Source: Arthrobacter yangruifuii
Lineage (GTDB): Bacteria > Actinomycetota > Actinomycetes > Actinomycetales > Micrococcaceae
Assembly (NCBI RefSeq): GCF_009192775.1
Contig: NZ_VTFX01000001.1
Location: forward strand, 1,116,001-1,180,000
Length of the DNA stretch: 64,000 nucleotides
Direction of reading: 5' to 3'
Below are positions 25,848 through 34,554 of the stretch, one piece after another. Below the pieces are notes generated by a model. That model ran no database searches, was not told the origin of the DNA, and saw only the letters and a program-made list of their open reading frames with translations. The stretch's first letter is position 1; each line of letters opens with the position of its first letter. The translations under genes and the position numbers were made by a program.

Positions 25848-26819
25848 TTAACGGGCAGACGCGTCGATCAGCGGTGCCAGCACCGGCAGCTGGACGGTGT
25901 TCGGCTGCGGGCCCTCGGCAAAGAAGCGGCGCAGTTCCCGCAGCAGGCCGCCGGGGTTGGCGACGTGCAGCGTGGCGGGTGCTGAGCGGCTAAGCGCCGG
26001 CGGGTAGTCAACGATGGGTTCGAAGGGGTTTCCGTTGGGGCTGTGGAGGACAAGCCAGCCTGTGACGTTGCACTCGGGAAAGCGGGTCTGGAGGGTCCGC
26101 ACCGCATCGGCCAGCCGCAGGGTGGAAACCTCCCGGCCGCGGTGCAGCAGGTGCTGTCCGTCCCACCGGTAGTTGCCCGGCGAGGCCATCAGCGACCCCA
26201 GGACCGCCATGCGGTAGCCGCCCAGCAGTACATGGCCCACGTCGAGGTTGCCTCCGCGCGGGCCCGCATCCGGGATATGGAGGCCGTTGACCAGGCGCCC
26301 GGCCGGGTAGTCCTCCAGCAGTTCACGCTCCAATAGGCGGATGGTGAGGTTCTCGGCATCAAACCGTCCGGCGGCGGCACCGAACCGGGACAGTAAACCG
26401 GGACGGCGCGGTGCGCCGTGTACCTGCTGTCCGGCCAGGACCAGGGGGATGAGGGGAGGATCCTTCGGGGAGAAATCCGGGACAAACACCGGCGGCCGAT
26501 CCAGGTCCGCCGGAGTCCGTTCCGGGGCGGACCGGGTTCCCGCGGCCCGGCTGGCCGGGCTGCCGGAGCTGCTGCCGGCAGCGGCGCCGGGGCTGCCGGC
26601 GTCCGTGCCCTGGCCGAACCGGCGATCGTATGCGGCCTTTCGCTGCGGATCGGAGAGCACCCGGTAGGCTTCCGTGACCCGGTGGAAGCTCTCGCTCGTG
26701 CCGCCCTGGTCCGGATGGGCGTTCCTGGCTGCCTTCCGGTAGGCGGTCTTGATTTCGAGCGCCGATGCCGCGGGGGTCAGGCCTAAAACCTCATAGAGCG
26801 TCGGGTCTGACGGGCTCAA
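25848..26819 (-). CDS. J-domain protein with C-terminal NERD-like domain
   Basis: This 323-residue protein opens with a J-domain (residues about 5-70; YEVLGLTPAAS, the HPD tripeptide in NAHPDQGG, and YDRRFGQG), so it should stimulate an Hsp70. A Ser/Ala/Pro-rich linker follows. From about 185 the sequence resembles the NERD nuclease-related fold: LLERELLED, LVNGLHIPD, GGNLDVGHVLLGGYRMAVL and NYRWDGQHLLHRGREV. The E-x-K of active NERD proteins is not visible, so it is probably not a nuclease. The NERD call is by pattern only. TTG 26819 is chosen for AGAGGA six bases upstream and because the J-domain begins at once. TAGACT at 26865-26860 is a possible -10. Confidence 0.72.
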   Translation of the reverse strand: MSPSDPTLYEVLGLTPAASALEIKTAYRKAARNAHPDQGGTSESFHRVTEAYRVLSDPQRKAAYDRRFGQGTDAGSPGAAAGSSSGSPASRAAGTRSAPERTPADLDRPPVFVPDFSPKDPPLIPLVLAGQQVHGAPRRPGLLSRFGAAAGRFDAENLTIRLLERELLEDYPAGRLVNGLHIPDAGPRGGNLDVGHVLLGGYRMAVLGSLMASPGNYRWDGQHLLHRGREVSTLRLADAVRTLQTRFPECNVTGWLVLHSPNGNPFEPIVDYPPALSRSAPATLHVANPGGLLRELRRFFAEGPQPNTVQLPVLAPLIDASAR

Positions 26820-26940
26820 AGCGGTTCCTCTCGGGCGGCTGGTCCGGCTGCGTGAGGCAAGTCTACCGGTCGTCCCTGCACCGCGTCCGGGCGCGGAAGC
26901 GCTATCCGGCAAGATGGTTTTTCCGCGCCGGGGGCAAAGG

Positions 26941-27000
26941 AGGACAGTGTGTGTCCTGCGGGATCCGTATGGTCGGCGTACATCGGGGATTTGTCCCCGA
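26941..27000 (+). other. Two small hairpins before the truncated epoxide hydrolase
   Basis: AGGAC-N7-GTCCT (26941-26957) and TCGGGGA-TTTG-TCCCCGA (26983-27000) form two stems just upstream of the ribosome-binding site of the broken gene. They may be remnants of a former regulatory leader or of a rearrangement junction. Confidence 0.4.
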
Positions 27001-27022
27001 CCTACGACCGGCGGAGGAACCC

Positions 27023-27562
27023 GTGAATGAGCAGATCCAGCCCTTCAGCATCCCGATCGACCCGGCTCTGGTAGACCGGCTCGGCCACAGGCTCCGGGGA
27101 ACGCGGTTCGCGCCCGCACTGCCAGGGGAAGAATGGGCAACGGGTGTCCCGGCCGGCTACCTCGAACGCGTGGTTGCGTACTGGGCCGATGAATACGACT
27201 GGGCGTTGCAGGCAGCTGCCCTGAACGGGCTGCCCCAGTTCACCACTGTCATCGACGGCCAGCGGATCCACTTCCTCCACATCCGCTCGAAGGTCGAGGG
27301 CGCGTTGCCGCTCCTTCTCACCCACGGCTGGCCCGGTTCCTTCGTCGAGTTCCTGGATCTGATCGGCCCGCTCACCGACCCGGCCGCGCACGGCCGGGAC
27401 ACTGTGGATGCTTTCGACCTGGTGATCCCCTCCCTCCCGGGGTTCGGATTCTCTACCCCCGTGACCGAGGACACGCCGCGGGAAACGTCAGGAAAGTCCC
27501 AGCCGCCCGAATCGGCAAGAGCCGCCATGACCGCTAGAATTAGCTGGTGCCCGTGTATCTAG
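27023..27562 (+). pseudogene. Epoxide hydrolase, truncated at the 3' end
   Basis: The first roughly 150 residues match the N-terminal region of microsomal-type epoxide hydrolases (EHN domain): FSIPIDPALVDRLGHRLRGTR, LPLLLTHGWPGSFVEFLDLI and LVIPSLPGFGFSTP. Similarity stops right after GFGFSTPV. The frame then runs about 30 unrelated residues into the start of nifS and ends at 27562. Full enzymes are about 380 residues, and the nucleophile Asp, the later Tyr residues and the His are all missing. The GTG start and GGAGG site are intact. It looks like a gene whose 3' half was deleted. Its 3' end now carries the nifS promoter. Confidence 0.82.
27535..27540 (+). promoter_or_regulatory. -10 element, leaderless start of nifS
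   Basis: TAGAAT, six bases (TAGCTG), then GTG at 27547. It lies inside the tail of the truncated epoxide hydrolase frame. No Shine-Dalgarno sequence precedes the GTG. Confidence 0.65.
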
Positions 27563-28773
27563 ATCACGCGGCGACCACGCCGATTTCGGCTTCGGCCCTC
27601 GCCGCACTCACCTCAGAACTCAGCCGCAGCGGCAATCCCTCGTCCCTGCACGGTTCGGGCCGCCGCGCCCGGATGGTCGTGGAAGACTCCCGGGAAATGC
27701 TGGCCGCAGCTGCCGGCTGCCACCCCTCGGAGATCATTTTCACCTCCGGGGGCACGGAAGCGGACAACCTCGCCGTCAAGGGCCTGTTCTGGGCGCGCCG
27801 CGACGCTGGTCCGGCCCGCACCCGCATCCTGGTCTCCGGCATTGAGCACCATGCCGTCCTGGATACCGTCCAATGGCTGGAGAAACACGAAGGCGCGGTG
27901 CCGGTATGGATCCCCGTGGACGGGGACGGCGTGATTTCGCTCAAGGCCGTCCGCCGGGAGCTGGAGGCGAACGCCGACAGTACGGCGCTTTTGACTGCCA
28001 TGTGGGCGAACAACGAAGTAGGCACCGTTCAGGACATCCGCGCCCTTGCGGCCCTGGCCCACGAATACGGCATCCCGGTGCATTCCGATGCGGTGCAGGC
28101 CTTCGGTGCCCTCCCGGTGGATTTCCGCGGCGCCGGCCTGGACACGATGGCCCTCAGCGCGCATAAGATCGGCGGTCCCGTTGGCGTGGGCGCACTGGTT
28201 GTGGGCCGTGCCGTGAAACTGACTCCCGTCCAGCACGGCGGCGGGCAGGAACGCGATATCCGCTCCGGCACCCTGGACACTGCCGGGATCGCGGCCTTCG
28301 CCGCGGCGGCGCAGGAAGCCGTCGAGCATCTCGCGGACGAATCCGAGCGCCTGCGCACCCTGCGGAACTACCTCATCACCGGCGTCGAGCGGGCCATTCC
28401 GGCGGCCGTCCTGCGCGGGGCACGTGACGACGACGGCGGGGGCCGCCGACTGCCGGGCAACGCCCACTTCACGTTCCCGGGCTGCGAAGGGGATTCACTG
28501 CTTTTCCTCCTGGACCTGGCCGGCGTCGAATCCTCCACCGGATCCGCATGCACGGCCGGGGTCCCGAGGCCCTCGCATGTGCTGCTGGCCATGGGGCTGA
28601 GCGAAACCGAGGCACGTGGCGCACAACGCTTCAGCCTCGGGCATACAACCACTGCCGAAGACGTTGACACATTGTTGCAGGCACTTCCCGACGCGTATGA
28701 GCGGGCCAAGAAAGCCGGCATGGCCGGACACGTAAGCAGCATCCAGACAGCAGGAACAGGTTTTAGTTCATGA
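27547..28773 (+). CDS. Cysteine desulfurase (NifS/IscS family)
   Basis: This 408-residue PLP enzyme removes sulfur from cysteine for tRNA thiolation and iron-sulfur clusters. YLDHAATTP opens the protein. The PLP lysine lies in SAHKIGGP (about residue 207), and the active-site Cys is C335 in [12 protein letters not shown] 27547 fits a leaderless start; GTG 27553 is an alternative. The stop overlaps the mnmA ATG (ATGA at 28770-28773). The tight coupling shows that a main job is to supply sulfur to MnmA. The same pair (Rv3025c-Rv3024c) occurs in mycobacteria. Confidence 0.95.
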   Translation: MPVYLDHAATTPISASALAALTSELSRSGNPSSLHGSGRRARMVVEDSREMLAAAAGCHPSEIIFTSGGTEADNLAVKGLFWARRDAGPARTRILVSGIEHHAVLDTVQWLEKHEGAVPVWIPVDGDGVISLKAVRRELEANADSTALLTAMWANNEVGTVQDIRALAALAHEYGIPVHSDAVQAFGALPVDFRGAGLDTMALSAHKIGGPVGVGALVVGRAVKLTPVQHGGGQERDIRSGTLDTAGIAAFAAAAQEAVEHLADESERLRTLRNYLITGVERAIPAAVLRGARDDDGGGRRLPGNAHFTFPGCEGDSLLFLLDLAGVESSTGSACTAGVPRPSHVLLAMGLSETEARGAQRFSLGHTTTAEDVDTLLQALPDAYERAKKAGMAGHVSSIQTAGTGFSS

Positions 28774-29921
28774 AGGTTTTGGCAGCAATGAGTGGCGGAG
28801 TCGATTCCGCCGTAGCCGCGGCACGGGCAGTGGAGGCAGGGCACGACGTCGTCGGCGTCCATCTGGCACTGTCCCGGATGCCGGGCACCCTGCGCACCGG
28901 CAGCCGGGGCTGCTGCACCATCGAGGACTCGCGGGACGCCTGGCGCGCCTGCGACATCCTCGGCATTCCGTATTACGTCTGGGACTTCTCCGAGCGGTTC
29001 AAGGAAGACGTGGTGGACGACTTCGTGGCCGAGTACGCCGCCGGCCGCACCCCCAACCCCTGCATGCGCTGCAATGAGCGGATCAAGTTCGCCGCCCTGC
29101 TGGAAAAGGCGCTGGCGCTGGGCTTCGACGCCGTGTGCACCGGCCACTACGCCAAGGTCCTCACCAACGCCGACGGCGATCCGGAGCTGCACCGCGCCGC
29201 CGACTGGGCCAAGGACCAGTCCTACGTGCTGGGCGTGCTGACCGAGGAGCAGCTGCGCCACTGCATGTTCCCGCTGGCCGAAACCCCGTCCAAGGCCGAG
29301 GTGCGCGCCGAAGCCGAACGCCGCGGCCTGTCCGTGGCCAACAAGCCGGACAGCCACGACATCTGCTTCATTCCCGACGGTGACACCCGCGGCTGGCTCG
29401 AAGAGCGCATCAACATGACCGAGGGCGACATCGTGGACGAGACGGGCGAGAAGCTTGGCACCCACCCCGGTGCCAATGCCTTCACCGTGGGCCAGCGCCG
29501 CGGCCTGAAGCTCGGCACCCCGGCCGCGGACGGCAAGCCGCGCTTCGTGCTGGAAATCCGGCCCAAGGAAAACAAGGTAGTGGTCGGCCCCGAGCAGCTG
29601 CTGAACATCGACCAGATGCGCGGCATCAAGATCTCCTGGGCCGGACGCCCCATTCCCGAGATCGCGGCCCGGACAAGGTTCAGCTGCACAGTCCAGGTGC
29701 GGGCGCACGGCGACCCCGTGGCAGCCACCGGCTGGATGGAAGACGTAACCGATGACGCCTCCGGGGCAACGCGTTCCGAGCTGGTGGTCCGGCTGGCGGA
29801 ACCCATGCGCGGAGTGGCCCCCGGCCAGTCCATGGTGCTGTACCAGGGCACCCGCGTGCTGGGCCAGGCGACCATCGACTCGGCGCGGTCGCTGGAATGG
29901 GACCCTGCCGCCGTCGCCTAG
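28770..29921 (+). CDS. mnmA: tRNA-specific 2-thiouridylase MnmA
   Basis: This 383-residue enzyme adds sulfur at C2 of wobble uridine in tRNA Lys, Glu and Gln. The PP-loop SGGVDS is at residues 8-13. The catalytic Cys is in NPCMRCN (about 98) and the second Cys in DICFIPDG (about 199). FTVGQRRGL and the C-terminal beta domain are present. It is translationally coupled to the cysteine desulfurase that provides its sulfur. The spacing to chorismate mutase (92 bp) and the separate promoter there suggest that transcription ends or restarts after it. Confidence 0.97.
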   Translation: MKVLAAMSGGVDSAVAAARAVEAGHDVVGVHLALSRMPGTLRTGSRGCCTIEDSRDAWRACDILGIPYYVWDFSERFKEDVVDDFVAEYAAGRTPNPCMRCNERIKFAALLEKALALGFDAVCTGHYAKVLTNADGDPELHRAADWAKDQSYVLGVLTEEQLRHCMFPLAETPSKAEVRAEAERRGLSVANKPDSHDICFIPDGDTRGWLEERINMTEGDIVDETGEKLGTHPGANAFTVGQRRGLKLGTPAADGKPRFVLEIRPKENKVVVGPEQLLNIDQMRGIKISWAGRPIPEIAARTRFSCTVQVRAHGDPVAATGWMEDVTDDASGATRSELVVRLAEPMRGVAPGQSMVLYQGTRVLGQATIDSARSLEWDPAAVA

Positions 29922-30001
29922 CAACGGCATCCGTCCGGCCCCCGGGCCGGCGGTTCCGCGGAATCCGCGTAACCTGGCCCGGGTCGGGAACCGCGTCCGC
30001 C

Positions 30002-30007
30002 TAAACT
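30002..30007 (+). promoter_or_regulatory. -10 element, leaderless start of the chorismate mutase gene
   Basis: TAAACT, six bases (GGTGCA), then ATG at 30014. No convincing -35 or Shine-Dalgarno sequence is seen. A leaderless mRNA is likely. Confidence 0.6.
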
Positions 30008-30013
30008 GGTGCA

Positions 30014-30409
30014 ATGAGCCAGACAGGACAGCACAGCGCTTCACCGGACGATGAGTTTGATCCACGGGCAAGTTCCCTCTCCGGGAAGGTTGCCGAGGAG
30101 GTCATGGAGGAGCTGCTTGCCATGCGCAGCAGCATCGATAACATTGACGCGACCCTCGTGTATCTGCTCGCCGAACGCTTTAAGGCCACCCAGCGGGTGG
30201 GCCACCTGAAGGCCGAGCATCATCTGCCGCCGGCCGACCCGGGACGGGAAGTGGCGCAGATTGCACGGCTGCGCCGCCTCGCCGAGGACGCCCACCTGGA
30301 CCCTGCCTTCGCGGAGAAATTCCTGAATTTCATCATCAGCGAAGTCATCCGCCACCACCAGGCGATTTCCGAGACCCGCAACGGCGGAGCAGATGCAGCA
30401 GGGCGCTGA
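30014..30409 (+). CDS. Chorismate mutase, AroQ (all-helical) class
   Basis: This 131-residue protein matches the AroQ fold: a long first helix with RSSIDNIDATLVYLLAERFKATQRVGHLKAEHHLPPADP, then NFIISEVIRHHQ. The Arg, Lys and other active-site residues expected in helix 1 and in REVAQIARL are present. It converts chorismate to prephenate for Phe and Tyr. There is no signal peptide, so it is cytosolic. The N-terminal roughly 35 residues extend beyond the core. It overlaps the following gene by 17 bp, so both are likely on one transcript. Confidence 0.92.
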   Translation: MSQTGQHSASPDDEFDPRASSLSGKVAEEVMEELLAMRSSIDNIDATLVYLLAERFKATQRVGHLKAEHHLPPADPGREVAQIARLRRLAEDAHLDPAFAEKFLNFIISEVIRHHQAISETRNGGADAAGR

Positions 30410-31514
30410 TCCGGAACGCCGGGGCAGCACGGTTCCGGAGCTTCCGCCCCGCCCCGAGGCCCGCACCGGAACCGTCACCGCGACGGCGGCGGGCAGCTGG
30501 CCCGGCACCGATCCGGTCGAATCAAGCCGGGTGGTCCGCGGCGAGCTGGGGGATCCGCATCTGCCCTTCCTGGTTGAACTGCCCCAGCGCGGTCCCGGAG
30601 CGGACCCGCTGGGACGCAGCGCCGCCCTGCTGGTGGATCTTTTCGTGGACCTCCAGCCGCACGGCTGGCGCCTGGTGGAACGCCCCGGCAAGGAGCACCG
30701 CCGTGCGGTTTCCCTGCTGACCCAGGACCTGAATGCACTGGCGGACGTCATCGGCGCCGAGGAACGCCCCGGCGAGGCCCTGAAAATCTCCCTGCGCGGG
30801 CCGCTCTCGCTTGCGGCGAACCTGTACCTGCACAACGGTGAGCGGGCACTGGCCGACGCCGGTGCGCGCCGGGACATTCTTCAGTCCTTCACGGCCGGAA
30901 TCGGGGACTACGTGGCACGCGCGGAGTCGTCGGCCCCCGGCGCACGGATCACCGTGCAGGTCGACGAGCCTGACATTACCGCCGTCCTGGCCGGCGGGAT
31001 CCCCACCGCCAGCGGCTACCGCACCCTCCGTTCCGTGCCCTCCTCCGAGGTTTCTGCCGCCTGGCACCAGGTCTGCGGGGCAGTCTCGGCCGCCGGAGCC
31101 GACACTGTTTTTGCCCTGCCCCGGGCGGAAAGCTTCGGCCCGCTCCGGGCCGGCACGCAGTCTCCGTTCGAACTGGCACTGGGCGCCGGTGCTTCCGGCG
31201 CGGCGCTGGCGGCGGACGGGCTGGACGCCCGGGACTGGGAAGGCATTGCCGAAGCAGTCGAGGGCGGCCGAAGGGTCTGGCTGGGAGTCCTGCCCGTGTC
31301 GGCGGCCGGTACCGATGTGCCCCAGGTGAGCGCCCTGGTGGAGCGGGTGCTGCGGCCCTGGCGGAAACTGGGCCTCTCGCTGCAGGACCTGCCCGCGCTT
31401 CGGCTCACGCCTTCCGAAGGCCTCGCCGAGGTGTCACCGGATGCGGCACGGAAAGTGCTGTCCCGCCTCACGCAGACGGCCTCCGCCCTCGACCAGGTGG
31501 TGGCGGAGGGATAG
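30393..31514 (+). CDS. MetE-fold (cobalamin-independent methionine synthase-like) protein
   Basis: This 373-residue protein resembles the UROD/MetE barrel: PLSLAANLYLHNGERALADAGARRDI and TVQVDEPDITAVLAGG are the typical substrate-side elements. The zinc ligands of true MetE (an HxC motif and a later Cys) are not visible; one Cys is seen in HQVCGAV. So methionine synthase activity is doubtful. Such proteins sit next to mnmA and DNA ligase in other actinobacteria (Rv3015c), but no ligA is seen here. ATG 30393 overlaps the chorismate mutase gene. The real role is unknown. Confidence 0.72.
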   Translation: MQQGADPERRGSTVPELPPRPEARTGTVTATAAGSWPGTDPVESSRVVRGELGDPHLPFLVELPQRGPGADPLGRSAALLVDLFVDLQPHGWRLVERPGKEHRRAVSLLTQDLNALADVIGAEERPGEALKISLRGPLSLAANLYLHNGERALADAGARRDILQSFTAGIGDYVARAESSAPGARITVQVDEPDITAVLAGGIPTASGYRTLRSVPSSEVSAAWHQVCGAVSAAGADTVFALPRAESFGPLRAGTQSPFELALGAGASGAALAADGLDARDWEGIAEAVEGGRRVWLGVLPVSAAGTDVPQVSALVERVLRPWRKLGLSLQDLPALRLTPSEGLAEVSPDAARKVLSRLTQTASALDQVVAEG

Positions 31515-31544
31515 GCCCCTGCCTGCCCGGCGGCGCCGCTGTCC

Positions 31545-32219
31545 CTAGGTGCGGTGCTCCCAGCGGCGGGGGACGACCTCGGCCGGAAGGGCGCCGTCGA
31601 ACTCCCGGTAGGTGTAGGTGAACGCGCCGTCGTATTCGAAAACGGTGCCGACCTGCCGCTGGACAACCCGGGTGCGGATCCGGAACCGGTGCTGCTGCGT
31701 GTCCCACCACTGCTCCACCTGGGCGTCGGCGGCCGCGAAACGGGGGAGGGGCAGCCGTAGCGGACCGAGGAAGAGCCTGCTGTCCGGGGAAGTCATGTGC
31801 AGGTGCCCGTCCTCCGAAACCCGCAGGGCCAGCCCCGTGGCGAGGTTGCGCCGCCGTCCGAGGTAATCGGTCAGGGTCCCGGAGCCGCTCAGCACGGTGG
31901 TGTCCTCGAAAATCCGGCGCCTGCCGGGAAACTCAAAGCGGCGGACAGCGGTCAGCGCCGGCCTGCCCCACGGATCCCGGTGCGGAAAGTTGCGGATGGA
32001 GAAGGGAACGTTGGTTCCGAACTCCGGGAAGAACGCGTTGGACACCGGAACCAGCGGCAGCAGCGGCCGCAGCCAGGGCCGCGGGCAGCCGGCCCGCAGG
32101 AAGACGCCGGTGCCTTCCCCGTATCTGCCGCTGTCCGCGCCGAGGCCGAAATACTCCTGCAGCTGCGGCTGCAGGCGGAGGAACCCTGAGCCCAGGACCT
32201 GCCGGTACACGGAGTCCAC
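31545..32219 (-). CDS. DUF4166 domain protein
   Basis: This 224-residue protein fits the DUF4166 pattern: YRQVLGSGFLRLQPQLQEYFG at the start, FGTNVPFSIRNFPHRDPWGRPAL in the middle, and DYLGRRRNLATGLALRVSEDG followed by a beta-rich C-terminus. The function of the family is unknown. GTG 32219 starts two bases after the DUF58 stop codon, so it is the last gene of the MoxR operon and probably coupled to it. It converges with the MetE-like gene. A DUF4166 gene at the end of a MoxR-DUF58 operon is not an arrangement I know as standard. Confidence 0.75.
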   Translation of the reverse strand: MDSVYRQVLGSGFLRLQPQLQEYFGLGADSGRYGEGTGVFLRAGCPRPWLRPLLPLVPVSNAFFPEFGTNVPFSIRNFPHRDPWGRPALTAVRRFEFPGRRRIFEDTTVLSGSGTLTDYLGRRRNLATGLALRVSEDGHLHMTSPDSRLFLGPLRLPLPRFAAADAQVEQWWDTQQHRFRIRTRVVQRQVGTVFEYDGAFTYTYREFDGALPAEVVPRRWEHRT

Positions 32220-32221
32220 GG

Positions 32222-33514
32222 CTACAGCTTTCCGGTGGCTTTGAGCCGCAGGTACATGTCCGCCAGCTTCGGTGCCAGTTCGTGCGGCGGCTCGTCCACC
32301 ACCTCCGCACCCATCGAACGCAGCTGCGCGCTGACGGCCGCCCGGTCCAGGAGTGCGCGTTCGGCGGCAGCGGCACGGAAGACGGCCGGCGTTGTCCCTC
32401 CGCCTGCGCGCAGTTCGTCCAGCCCCGGGTCCCGGACCGAGGCAACCACCACCACATGCTTGGCCAGCAGCTGGGGCAGGACCTGCACCAGGCCCTCCTC
32501 AACCGCTCCGGAATCCAGTGCGGAAATCAGGACCACCAGGGACCGGCGTGCCGTCACGGCCTGCACGGCTCCGGGCAGCAGGGAAAAGTCCGCCTCAATG
32601 AGCTCCGGTTCCAGGGGTGCCACGGCCGTGACCAGCCGGCTCAGCAGGTTATCCCGTCCCCCGGAGTCCACCCGCGCCCGGATCCGGCGGTCGAAGGCCA
32701 GGAAATCCACGCGGTCCCCGCCGCTGCGCGCAAGCACCGCCAGGAGCAGGGTGGCTTCGATGCCGGTGTCCAGGCGGGGTTCGTCCTCGATCCGGGCGGC
32801 GGACGTGCGCGAGGTGTCCAGGGCAATGACCACCCGGCGGTCGCGTTCCGGACGCCAGGTGCGCACCACGGTGTCCCGGCGCCGTGCGGTGGCACGCCAG
32901 TCAATGGACCGGACGTCGTCGCCGCGGACGTATTCGCGCAGGGAATCGAATTCGGTTCCGGCGCCGCGCAGCTGCACCGAGGTATTGCCGTCCAGTTCCC
33001 GAAGCCGGCGCAGCCTGGAGGGCAGATGCCGCCTGGAGTGGAAGGGAGGCAGCACGCGGATTTCCCCGGGTACCGGAAGGGTCCGCTGGCGTGCGGCAAG
33101 CCCCAGCGGACCGAAACTGCGCACCGCCACATGCGCGCTCTTCAGGATGCCGCGGCGGGCAGGTTCCAGCCGGACATCCAGGGTGCGGGCTTCACCGGCG
33201 GGGACCGTTGCGTGCTGCTGCGGGTTCCTGGCCCCGGCGGAGGGCTGCCACCCGTCGCGGACCATGGCCTGCAGGCGGCGGCCGCCGTTGTTGCGCAGGA
33301 CCAGGGTCCCTACCGTGGAGTCGCTGAGCCGAACACTTGCCGGCAGGCGGCGTTCCACCCTCAGCTGCCGCGGTGAGGCTGCGAGCAGCAGGTCCAGGCC
33401 GGCTGCGGCAGCCAGGAACGCCAGCCAGAGCAGGATGGCGGCGGCACCGGGAAAGAAGACCACGGCAGCGGAGCCCAGGAGCGCCAGCAGGACGAGCCGG
33501 CCCGAGACAGCCAT
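32222..33514 (-). CDS. DUF58 protein (vWA-like, MoxR partner)
   Basis: This 430-residue protein has two N-terminal transmembrane segments and a beta-rich middle part. The DUF58 signature follows: EFDSLREYVRGDDVRSIDWRATARR, leading into a degenerate von Willebrand A domain (VVIALDTSRTSAARI). DUF58 proteins work with MoxR ATPases, possibly as chaperone-like assemblers at the membrane. It starts 5 bp after the MoxR stop codon. The metal-binding MIDAS appears partly changed (DTSRTS in place of DxSxS). Confidence 0.9.
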   Translation of the reverse strand: MAVSGRLVLLALLGSAAVVFFPGAAAILLWLAFLAAAAGLDLLLAASPRQLRVERRLPASVRLSDSTVGTLVLRNNGGRRLQAMVRDGWQPSAGARNPQQHATVPAGEARTLDVRLEPARRGILKSAHVAVRSFGPLGLAARQRTLPVPGEIRVLPPFHSRRHLPSRLRRLRELDGNTSVQLRGAGTEFDSLREYVRGDDVRSIDWRATARRRDTVVRTWRPERDRRVVIALDTSRTSAARIEDEPRLDTGIEATLLLAVLARSGGDRVDFLAFDRRIRARVDSGGRDNLLSRLVTAVAPLEPELIEADFSLLPGAVQAVTARRSLVVLISALDSGAVEEGLVQVLPQLLAKHVVVVASVRDPGLDELRAGGGTTPAVFRAAAAERALLDRAAVSAQLRSMGAEVVDEPPHELAPKLADMYLRLKATGKL

Positions 33515-33519
33515 CAGCG

Positions 33520-34554
33520 CTACCGCGGGACCGGCACGGTGGCGAGGATGCTGCCCAGTACGTTGTCCGCATCCACCCCGTCCATCTGGGCCTCCGGTCG
33601 AAGCGCCACCCGGTGCCGCAGGGCCGGCAGGGTCAGCGCCTTGACATCGTCCGGTGTCACGAAGGCGCGTCCCGAGAGCCAGGCCCAGGCCCGCGCGGTG
33701 TTCAGCAGGGCGGTGGCGCCGCGCGGCGAAACCCCCAGCTGGAACGACGGCGCCGCGCGTGTGGCGCGTACGAGGTCCACGATGTAGGCCAGGACCTCGG
33801 GCGCCACCGTGACCCGGGCCACCGCCTCGCGTGCCAGCTCCAGGTCCCGGGCGGACGCCACCGCCCGGACTCCTGCGGCAGCCAGGTTCCGGGGATCAAA
33901 GCCGGCGCTGTGCCTGCGGATCACCTCGATTTCATCGTCCCGGCCGGGCAGGTCAAGCGTGAGTTTCAGGAGGAAACGGTCCAGCTGGGCTTCGGGGAGC
34001 GGATAGGTGCCTTCGTACTCCACCGGGTTCTGTGTTGCCGCAACAATAAACGGCTCCGGCAGGGGACGGGTGACGCCGTCCACGGTCACCTGGCGTTCCT
34101 CCATGGCCTCCAGCAGGGATGCCTGGGTTTTGGGCGGAGTGCGGTTGATTTCGTCCGCAAGCAGGATATTGGTGAACACCGGTCCTTCCCGGAAGGAGAA
34201 CTCCGAGGAACGGTTGTCATAGATCAGGGAACCGGTCACGTCGCCGGGCATGAGGTCCGGTGTGAACTGGACGCGCTTGGTGTCCAGCTCCAGCGCCGCG
34301 GAAAGGCTTCGGACCAACAGTGTCTTAGCCACGCCGGGCACCCCCTCAAGGAGCACGTGTCCCCTGGCGAGCAGGGCAATGATCAGCCCGGTTACGGCTG
34401 CGTCCTGGCCCACCACGGCCTTCGCCACTTCCCGGCGGACCTGGGCGAGGGCCTCGCGGACGGGATCCTCGTCCGGCGGGAGGGGCGGCGCCGTTGCGGT
34501 GCCGTTGGCGGCTCCGGAAGGTGCGGGTGCATACGGCTCGTACTGCTGGCTCAT
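33520..34554 (-). CDS. MoxR-family AAA+ ATPase
   Basis: This 344-residue ATPase has Walker A EGVPGVAKTLL, Walker B ILLADEINRTPPKTQ, sensor 1 ATQNPVEYEGTYPLPEAQLDRF and sensor 2 near SPRGATALL. These are all MoxR/RavA-type features. It is thought to remodel or mature partner proteins such as the DUF58 protein encoded just downstream. Its ATG overlaps the DUF4350 stop codon (ATGA at 34554-34551). The target is unknown. Confidence 0.95.
   Translation of the reverse strand: MSQQYEPYAPAPSGAANGTATAPPLPPDEDPVREALAQVRREVAKAVVGQDAAVTGLIIALLARGHVLLEGVPGVAKTLLVRSLSAALELDTKRVQFTPDLMPGDVTGSLIYDNRSSEFSFREGPVFTNILLADEINRTPPKTQASLLEAMEERQVTVDGVTRPLPEPFIVAATQNPVEYEGTYPLPEAQLDRFLLKLTLDLPGRDDEIEVIRRHSAGFDPRNLAAAGVRAVASARDLELAREAVARVTVAPEVLAYIVDLVRATRAAPSFQLGVSPRGATALLNTARAWAWLSGRAFVTPDDVKALTLPALRHRVALRPEAQMDGVDADNVLGSILATVPVPR

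Noticed and set aside
30393-31514. Methionine synthase with an upstream cobalamin or SAM riboswitch
   Set aside because: No riboswitch-like leader exists; the gene overlaps chorismate mutase and appears to lack the zinc ligands of MetE.
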